From the NCBI GenBank assembly GCA_023300375.1, contig JALZWO010000170.1:1-38741 (forward strand): a DNA stretch of 38,741 bases, in the 5' to 3' direction. A program made the translations under genes and the position numbers. Below are positions 8,136 through 18,000 of the stretch, in pieces. Under the pieces are notes generated by a model, which was not told where the DNA came from, searched no databases, and saw only the letters and a program-made list of their open reading frames with translations. The DNA is from Granulosicoccus sp. Its GTDB lineage: Bacteria > Pseudomonadota > Gammaproteobacteria > Granulosicoccales > Granulosicoccaceae. How positions within the stretch are numbered: position 1 is the stretch's first letter; the number at the start of each line of letters is the position of its first letter.

Positions 8136-9055
8136 AATTATTTACTATGAACCGGTACTATATCGTAACTATATTATTTTTCGTATCCTCTGCCTTGCAA
8201 GCTCAGCAGACGCTGCCCGAAAATGAGCATGATTGCTTCATAGTGCCTAGCGTTATGGCTGATGTGGGTAGCCCAGTGCGCGGGGTAGTTGCGCGTCTGC
8301 TGGTTGATCGAGGTGACTCTGTAAGTCAGGGTCAACCGATCGCTGAGCTTGAATCGGACATGGAGCAAATCATGTTATCTCATGCCCAGGCTCGAGTTGA
8401 TATGACCAGTGAGCTTGCGGCAAGAGATGCGGATCTTAAGCTTGCCACGCAGGAGCTGACTAGAGTAGAGGATATGCACGCCCAGCTTCTGGCTCCGTCC
8501 CAGCAACGCGATGAATCTAGGGCTAGAAAACAGATTGCCAAGGCAGGTCTGGCGCAGGCATTAGAAAATCGGGAGCTCATTAAAATTGAGCTGAAACGAG
8601 CAAAACATGAACTCGAACAACGCACTTTACGCAGTCCGACTAACGGTGTAGTCGTTGAGCAGTTCATCGTTCCTGGCGAGTTTATCAATGATGAGCCGAT
8701 AATGAACATTGCAATGTTAGATCCACTTCGAGTTGAAGTGGTACTTCCGGCTAATTTATTTGGCTCGGTGCGGGTGGGGGGTAGAGCTTCGATCACACCA
8801 GAATTAGAAACCGATATTCCTCTGACGGCCACTATTGATGCTGTTGATGGATTGCTCGATACTCGAAGCGGTACGTTTGGTGTGCGCCTTAAGCTACCGA
8901 ACGCGAATATGGCGATTCCCTCTGGTCAGAAATGCATTGCAGATTTTCTTGAATACAAGGTGGACAACGCATACAACTCGTACACTGCGGATGCGCTAGA
9001 TGCTGCGGACGCTTCAGACAACACTGTTATCGAGTTGGCGGAAGAGGCGGAGTAG
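8132..9055 (+). CDS. Periplasmic HlyD/RND-type membrane fusion protein
   Basis: The protein has 307 residues from TTG 8132 (TTGA overlap with the SecA-like stop) or 302 from ATG 8147. Either start leads into an export signal, with a hydrophobic core around YYIVTILFFVSSALQAQ. The mature part has a lipoyl half (SPVRGVVARLLVDRGDSVSQ), a long coiled-coil hairpin (about 85-165, Glu/Lys/Ala/Gln-rich), the second lipoyl half (LRSPTNGVVVEQFIVPGEF) and a barrel domain. The end is acidic and Ala/Asp-rich. It should be a periplasmic adaptor bridging inner and outer membrane parts. No partner pump or TolC-like channel lies nearby, so the outer-membrane component must be encoded elsewhere or not be needed. 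Only six bases separate it from the giant gene, which suggests cotranscription. Confidence 0.85.
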   Translation: MKLFTMNRYYIVTILFFVSSALQAQQTLPENEHDCFIVPSVMADVGSPVRGVVARLLVDRGDSVSQGQPIAELESDMEQIMLSHAQARVDMTSELAARDADLKLATQELTRVEDMHAQLLAPSQQRDESRARKQIAKAGLAQALENRELIKIELKRAKHELEQRTLRSPTNGVVVEQFIVPGEFINDEPIMNIAMLDPLRVEVVLPANLFGSVRVGGRASITPELETDIPLTATIDAVDGLLDTRSGTFGVRLKLPNANMAIPSGQKCIADFLEYKVDNAYNSYTADALDAADASDNTVIELAEEAE

Positions 9056-9061
9056 TCAGGG

Positions 9062-12000
9062 ATGGCTGATGTGTCAGGCAGACAACGAAACAGGCAAACG
9101 TCTGAATTTCAATTAGAGGAGCTTGAGCCACGCGTCTTGTTCTCCGCTGATCTGCCTATGGCTGTGTTGGGAAGTGTGTCATTAGATGCCGTTACGCAGG
9201 CGTCTGTTGTTGGTGAACACACACAAGTTTCCACAAGCACTAATGACAACATTCACGCAGGCAATACTGCGCTGACGTCTGTTACTGAATTAGTAATAAT
9301 CGATAGTGGTGTCAGCGATGTTGATGCTATGTTGGTTGATCTTGGCTTGCGTAGCAATGTGAATCAGCATGTAATGATACTTGAGGATAGCGCACGTGAC
9401 GCAACGGCGGCACTGACACAACTCAGTGATGTGCTAGCAAATTTTCATGGGCTGCAAGCTGTTCACTTGATCTCCCATGGAGGCGCTGGTGAATTAGTAT
9501 TGGGTGGTGAGCGTGTGGACACCGTTGATCTGTTGGCGAATGCAGCAATAATTGACAACTGGCGTAGTGCGCTTGCCCCCGGTGCCGATTTACTCGTCTA
9601 TGGCTGTGATGTGGCATCAGGATCAAGTGGTCAGGCATTTGTTGAAACGCTATCGCTACTGAGTGGAGCCGATGTGGCAGCTTCCAACAATTTAACCGGT
9701 GGTGAGCAAGCGGGTGGCGATTGGACATTCGAAGTGCAACACGGAAATATTCAGCATAGTGTTGCGTTCAGCGATAGCTTGCAGCAAGACTATCAAGCGA
9801 GCTTCGCATCTTACGCTGTCACAAATCTTAACGACAATGGCATCGGTAGTTTTCGTTTTGGTATTAATCAAGCCAATGCCTCTGGCGATGATTACGTAAT
9901 CAGTTTCGATGTGTCAGGTACTATCCTGTTAGATAGTCACCTGCCGGCAATCACAGACGCAATAACCATTGATGGAGGAACAGCTGCGGCGTTTGACGTT
10001 CCGCTTGTGATTCTTGATGGACGCAACATTAGTGCGGCGGGCTCTGGAGGTGATGGGGGAATCCAGCTTTTGGCGGGTAGTGATGGCAGTGTTGTACGTG
10101 GCCTCGCCATTGTCAATTTTCCACAACACGGTATTGATATTTTGGATTCTGGTGGGCACACCATTGAATCAAATTTCGTTGGTACTGATGACACAAATGC
10201 ACTGGGGAACCAGTTCATGGGCATCAATCTTCAAAACAGCGCGAATAATGTTATCGGCGGTACAGGCAAGGGCAATGTTATCTCCGGTAATCTGATGTCT
10301 GGTATCTCGATTTCTGGTGTTAACTCGACAGGCAACACGATTGAGGGGAATTACGTAGGCACAGATAGTAGTGGCCTTGTGCCAATGGGCAACGGTCACC
10401 ATGGCATAGAGTTTGATTCTGTAGCGAGCAACAATACGGTGGGTGGTTTATTGCCATCAGGTGCTAACACGATACGATTTAACGAAGGAGCAGGTATTGC
10501 GTTGTCCGACCGCGATTCCGCCAACAATACACACCAGTTCAATACGATTAGCGACAACGGTGGGTTAGAAAGTGAGTTGAACTCTGAGGGTTTTATCCTC
10601 AATGATAGTAATGCTGTAGGAGCAATACCCAATGACTTGATAGCTACTTCTACCAAGGGTGGCGGTTTGAGTATCAATTCCGATGGAGGTAATGATACCT
10701 ATGTCTTAGCAGAGGATGGTGTATCAATTCTTGGCTCATTGAATACTCTATCGGTAGAAATAGATGTAGCGCTTCGCGGCGGAACTGGTTCGAATTTGTT
10801 TTACTATGATTCTCCCGGAACAATCAATGACTTCAGGATTCTTGTCAGTTCGCAAGGGCGGGTGTTTGCCCAAATTGACAATAATGTTAATTTCTTTGCG
10901 ACAACCGCAGACGCAATACTGGTAAATGACGGTGTCCGCCGAACCATCGCCCTAACATGGGATGGTGTTACTGGCGATCTCTCTTTGTACATAAATGGAA
11001 AATTTCAACAGCAGTTCACGGATGCTGACAACATTTATACACTAGCCAATGATGGAACTCTAGTCTTGGGTAATGATCAACCCACGCATCAGGGAGGTGC
11101 TAGGCCGGCTCTAGCCGCTGATATTGAGCTGTATCAGGTTCGTGTTTTCAACGAGGTTAGAACTGAAAATCAATTGGCCGCGAGCTATGGTAGCGAATTG
11201 CCTTTTAACGAAGATGGGATGGTCGCACAGTGGACGTTTGACAACCTGTCCAGTGAGGGTGTGATTACCGATTCGGTGGCGGGTAACAACCTGACGGTGG
11301 GGCATATTCTTCAACCGGGCTTTACACCCAGTGAGGCGTCTTTAACCTTTGAACTTGATGAAAATGTACTTGATGGAACGCTCGTTGGTGAAGTGTCTGG
11401 CATCGATGCTGAACGCAATGCTCTGATAGCTTCGTTGTTGGCTGATGATCCAGATCTAAAATACAATGCAGAAACTGACAAGTTCTATAAAGTCAACGAT
11501 AATTCGTTTACGGCAGCCGGCGCTAGCGCAAGTGCACAGAGTTTGATACTTAATGATGTGAATGGGCAGTTGGTGACGATTCGCGATGCGGCCGAAAACA
11601 ATTTTATCACTCATCTTGTTGCATCATTGGGAGGCAGCGTCTGGATTGGTGCTACAGACACAGCAGTTGAAGGTGAGTGGCGATGGGGTGAATCGGGAAT
11701 CGAAGCAGATTTGTTCTGGTCTGGTACCGAGGATGGATATGCAGTTGATGGTGCTTACAATAATTGGCATGTCGGTTCACAGCCTAATCAATTGGGTGAA
11801 GAAGACGCGGCACGACTAGACACCACCACTGGGCGATGGTTTGATGCAAGGGCTAATGATTTTTTTCATTACATCGCTGAGTGGAATGCAGATGATGTGC
11901 TCGATACATCGCAAGCGCTAAGTTATGCAATTGCCTCACAAACTGTAGCCGGTGCATTTTCAATTGATTCGAACAGAGGTAAAATCACAGTTGCTGATGG

Positions 12001-15000
12001 GGCTCTGCTGGACTTTGAATCCAACTCCACACACACGCTCAGCGTACATACCACCGATGTCGATAACAATACCTTTGAGGAAAGCTTTTTAGTCTCGCTC
12101 AACGATCAGACGGAAAGCACTAACGGGCCCACTGACATCTCGAGTGGTATTGAACTTAACATGGATGGTGGGAATGATTCCTACTTGCGTACTGACAATG
12201 GCTCAGCAATTTTTGGTGGTTTAACGCAACTCACATTGGAATCTCGGTTTGCCATTACGCCATCGAATGTGGTCTATACATCTCTATTTTCATATGAGGC
12301 GTCTGGAAATACAAATGAAGTTCGGCTTGGAATTCTGTCAGATGGACGACTAAGCTTTCAAATTGATGGGCAATCTGCAATTGCAAGTAATTCTATGGTA
12401 GGGCTCTTAGATGGTGAGCTACACCATATATCGCTCTCGTGGGACAACACCAATGGTGATGTCGCAATATACGTTGACGGGAAACTGTTTGACAGTCTAA
12501 CGGGTATTGCAGTCGGTAGTGAGTTAACTCAATTTCCAGGGACATTAATACTGGGTCAAGATCAAACCTCTGCGAATTTTGACTTTTCCGCTAATCGAGC
12601 ATTTTCTAGCACCTTGTACGACGTGCGCATCTGGGACACTGTGCGCAGCCAAGCTGACATACAACTTAATTTTCAAAATAAGTTCGACAGCAGTAGCTTG
12701 CCCACTGGATTGATCGCCAACTGGCAAATGGATGGCTTTAACTCCGCTGGTGATGTCGTCGATATTGTCTCTGGCAACAATTTGAGTGTCGGTCATGCAA
12801 CAGGTACTGGTTTCATTGCCAGCACGCCAGTTGGTGAGCTCCACATTAGTGAATCTGCGTTGAGCCAAGATAGTGTTGGTTTTGTCGTGCCAACTTATCC
12901 ACCCATCATTAGCAATGTGGTCAGTGACGGTCAATTCCTTGAAGTTGCCGACCCTGGTGGAGCTCAGGCTATCCCTGATGGTGGGAGTATTGGAGACTGG
13001 CTTGTTAGTGGCGACGGTGTCAAGCTAATAGGTTCGGAGTTCGAGTCGCCAGACGGAGGTGGACGATCTGTTTCACTATCTGACAGTGATGGCTCGATTT
13101 CGCAAACTCTGACCACCGTAGCAGGTCAACAGTATCAAGTCGTATTTGAAGTGGCAGGTGATTTTAGTGGTGGTGACACAGTCAAGAACTTACGGGTTTC
13201 CGCCAGTGGTCAATCAAGTGACATTACCTTTGTGGAAGGTGACAACTGGTCATTAGCCAACATGGGTTGGGAAAACCGTTCGCTGACCTTTACTGCAACG
13301 AATAGCACTACGCAGATTTCATTCTCAACGATGGATATTAATGGTACAAGCTTCGGTCCGGCTGTTGGCAATATTCGTGTTTCTGAAGTTCCACAAGCAA
13401 TATCAGTCATTTTAAATAACGATTCAACCTTATCTTACGACGCGGCCACCAACAAATTCTACCGCTTTGTGAATACGCCCTCGCATTTTGATGTTGCTCT
13501 AAGTGCTGCAACCACAAGCGCTTTGAATGGCGTGTCTGGTCAATTAGTCACAATTGATTCAAGCCACGAAAATGAAATCATTCGCCAATTTGCCAGAGAC
13601 AGTGGTAATCAAATCTGGCTAGGTGCCAGCGATGAGACGACCGATAGTGAATGGCACTGGTTGGATGGAACAGTTGAATCGGATGAGATTTTCTGGGTAG
13701 GCGGAAGGGATGGCGGTGCCGTTAATGGGCTGTACGCTGTATCTCTGGGGCTTTCGGACAACGCTGAAGAGTTTTACTTGCGTTTGGGCAGTACTGGAGG
13801 TTGGTTTGATGCCCCAGGTAATATAAATTATGCGTACGTTGTTGAGTGGGATGCTAGCGACGTACTTTCCGGCTCTACTTACAGTCTAGTCGATGCATCT
13901 GGAAATTTTGAAATTTCCAGCCACAGTGGTGAGATAACTGTGGCGTCTTCCAACACACTAGACTTCGAAACGGCAAGGTTTCACGATGTTGATGTGACTG
14001 TCACTGATGCGGCAGGCAATAGTTTTGTAGAAGTGCTATCGATTGCTGTTGATAACGTGATAGACCAAGGATTTAGCCTGCCTGGTGCTCAGAGCATCGA
14101 TGAAGATCTGCCTCTGGAATTTAGCAGTGGCAATATGAATGCGGTAACAGTGACAAACAACTCAGGAACAAGCGACACTCAGTTGCAAGTCGTGCTCTTG
14201 GTTAACGATGGCGCTTTGATGCTGTCACAGACAACAGAATTGTCGATTTCAGAAGGTTCCAATGGAAGTTCATCGTTGACCATTCAAGGCACTGAGTCAG
14301 CTCTAAATGCTGCATTGGAAGGCATGGTGTTTACGCCAGATGAAAACTTTAATGGCGCGGTCACATTGAATGTCACTACATCATCGACGTCTGGTGAAGA
14401 GCAAACCAGCGGCAGTGTTGACATCTCAGTTACCTCGGTTAATGACGCGCCAGATGATGTGGCTCTGGCAGACCCAACCGGAACTAATCTGTTAAGCAAT
14501 GGCAGCTTTGAAACAAACAGTGGTAACGCCAATACGTCAACCGGGGGTACTGGAGTAACCGTTAGCCAATGGACTCCGCTTGGCGGTGAAGGTCTTTTAG
14601 TGTGGAACAATTTTGACGCAGGGGGGCCAGGTGCTGCCAGTGAGGGACTGGCGAATTTGGTATTGAACGTACAAACGGGTATCAATGGCTTAGCTCAAAG
14701 CGTTGCAACTGTGGCTAACCAAGCCTACGTTGTTAGCGTCGATTTTTCAAATATCAACACTGATCCAAGCTCTGAAGTTGAAGTGTATTGGCGTGGTGAT
14801 CTTATTGGTACGATTACTCAGAGCGCTGTTGCATGGCAGACACATAGTTTCGTCGTGACAGGCTCTGGCGGGTCAGATGAGCTACGTTTTGTAGAAACAG
14901 AAAACAACAACTCCATAGGATCAGCGTTGCTGGATAACGTTCGTCTAGTTGCAGAAAACACCCCCACAGTCACCGTTGATGAAAATGCCGCTACAGGTAC

Positions 15001-18000
15001 CGTTGTGGCCTTTGCCGGGGCTAGTGATGTTGATACCTCACCTGTAGACACCCGAACGTTTACGTTGACCGAGGATGCTGGCAATCGATTTGAGATAGAT
15101 CCGATAACTGGTGTTATCAGTGTAGCTGGCGGTTCGCCGCTCGACTTCGAAGCGGAAACCTCACACAGCATTAGCGTACGAGTGTCAGATTTGGCCGCAG
15201 AATTTCACGAAGAAAACTTTGTTATTGATGTTGTCGATGTAGACGAAGCACCAAGGGATATTTTGGTTCTTGCAGGTTCAAACCTCATTAGTAATTCGTC
15301 GTTCGAATCCAATACCGTTGGCTGGACTCTCTCTGGTGCTGTAGAAAGAACAGATATCGACTCAACGCCTTCTGATGGTGTTTTCTCGCTGACCTTTAAT
15401 AATCAAGAACAGGCCAATATGGGCCTTGCGACCACAGCAATCGCGACTGAGATTGGTAAGACCTACACGGTTGTTTTCGAAGCAGGATCATTCGGGGGGT
15501 TTAGAGAGTCGATGTCGCTACAGTTCATAGCGACTGGATCAACCGTACTCATAGATCAAACTGTGACAGATATCGGAAGTAATCCTGGAACAAACGCCAG
15601 TTATCAATATACTTTTGTTGCTGATAGCAGTACCACGGTAATTAGTCTCACTGACACGTCAGTCAACACCATAAATGTCGATATCAACTTTGACAATATT
15701 CGTGCGTTTGAAGTAGACCCTACGCGTACAATGAGCGTTGCAGAAAATGCAGCTAGTTCAACGTTTGTGGCTCAAGTGTTCAGCACCGCTCAGGATGAAA
15801 GCGAGACCATTACCTATTCGTTGATTGATGATGCTTCCGGTCGTTTTTCTATCGATGCTACTACGGGTGAGATTTCTGTAGCTAATGGATTGTTGCTGGA
15901 TCATGAGGCTGACAGTTCACACGATATAATTGTTGGGAGTACGGATGCAGGTGGCAGCCTAACCACGAGCGACACGTTTACAGTTAACGTAATCGACATT
16001 AACGATGCGCTAGTATTTTCAACCAATGTGCACATTGAAAACCACAGTTTCGAAGCGCAGCTTCTGAACAATGGACAACCGGTTGGTTTTACAACCGATT
16101 GGACAACCACAGGTGCGTCAACAGGTACATGGAACCCCGCTAGCAGTGTCTATTCTGGAGAAGCACCTGATGGTCAGAACGTTGGCTTTATTGATGAGGT
16201 TGGAGCGTTTTCTCAAACAACGATGGCACTGTTCACCCCGGACACTGACTATCAATTAACCGTTGCCATTGGAGATGCGATTTCGCCAGTCGAAACTAAT
16301 GCTTGGCAGATTCGACTATACGCCGGTGATCAACTGCTGGGCGCTGCGTCTAACGATGATGTAAATCCTGCCGATGACACATTTACTGATGTGTCGCTTA
16401 CTTTAACATCTGCACAATTAGCGATGTTTTCATTGAATTATGGCGAAAATCTGCGTGTAGAAATTTTCGATGCTGGTACCTCTGATAATTTGCATTTTGA
16501 CAATGTACGTCTCACGCAAACATCGGGAGGCATTACAACCCCCACAGTAACTTACATTGAGGACGGCGCAGCAGTTAACTTGGATGAGAACTTACGGGTA
16601 TTTGATGAAGAGCTGAGCACTGTTGATGGCTTCGACGGTGTAACGTTAAATCTTGTTCGTAATGGGGGCGCTAATAACGATGACGTGTTCAGTGCAACAG
16701 GTAATCTTCTGTTGAACGCTGGCAGCTTAGAGCTGTCATCGACTGTTGTTGGGAGCTACAGCAATACACAGGGTGAATTGACACTGAGCTTTGTCGCGGG
16801 TGTTTCTAACGCACAGGTAAACGAGGTAATGCAGTCGATTGCCTACAGTAACAACAACGATGTTCCACCTCTAAACGTACAAATTGACTGGACGTTTAGA
16901 GAGGCAACTACTGGAGCACAGAGTAGTGGTGGGGTTGAGCAAGCAGTGGCCAGTACGATGGTAGACATCATAGCCACTAATGATGCGGCAACAGCCAGCA
17001 ATCTCAACGCAGCAGAAACCTACACAGAGGGCACGGTTCTTGACCTAACGGACATCATTGTCACTGATGTCGATAGCGCAACAGTGACTGCAAGTTTAAC
17101 GCTGAGTGATGTTGCTGCAGGTACGTTGAATACAGGTACATCGGGCTCTGTGAGTTCGACATTTGTTAACGGAGTGTGGAGTGCTAGTGGTGCAATAGCA
17201 GATGTAAATGTGTTGTTGGCTGGTGTTAGCTTTACTCCCGCAGCAAATTACAACAGTAATTTTACTGTAGTTACAAATGTTGATGATGGCGTTGCAACAG
17301 CGTTGACGGGTAGCAAGCTCTTCACAGGCATCGCGGTAAACGATGCTCCCACCGCAGCAAACAACACAGTGGCTACTAATGAGGATACCGAGTATAACTT
17401 CGCTGTTGCAGACTTTGCCTTTAGTGATATTGACGGCGACTCGTTGACTAGTGTGCGGATTACCACACTGGAAACTGTCGGCACGTTGCAATTGTACGGT
17501 ACGGATGTAATTTTGAATCAGGTTATCAGCGCGACTGATATTGATGCAGGCGGACTGAGTTTTGTCCCAAATTTAAATCAAAGTGGTATTAGTTACGATA
17601 GCTTTGCTTTTTTGGTAAATGATGGTCTAAGCGATTCGATGACGAGTTACACGATGATGCTTGATGTGTTGGAAGTCAGTGACGCTCCCTCATTGTTGGT
17701 TATTAGCAATAGCACTGTACAAGAAAACACAAACACCCAAGACGGCTTTAGCATCGGTACATTGAGTAGTAGTGATGCAGATACGGCTGACACGTTTATC
17801 TACAGCGTGCTGAGTGGCTTAGATGCAGCGGTATTTAGTATTGGCGGTGTGAATTCAAATGAGTTGATTCTTACGAACGGTGTAGTTAATTTTGAATCAA
17901 AATCACTTTATTCAGTAACGATAAGAGTTACAGATTCCGCTGGTCTGACACATGATCAGGTTCTGGAAATCAATGTGATCAACGTGAATGAGGTTCCAGT

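Noticed and set aside
14284-14685. Long minus-strand ORFs inside the giant gene
   Set aside because: They are antisense frames of the Ser/Thr/Asp/Gly-rich repeat sequence and have no protein-like motifs or starts.
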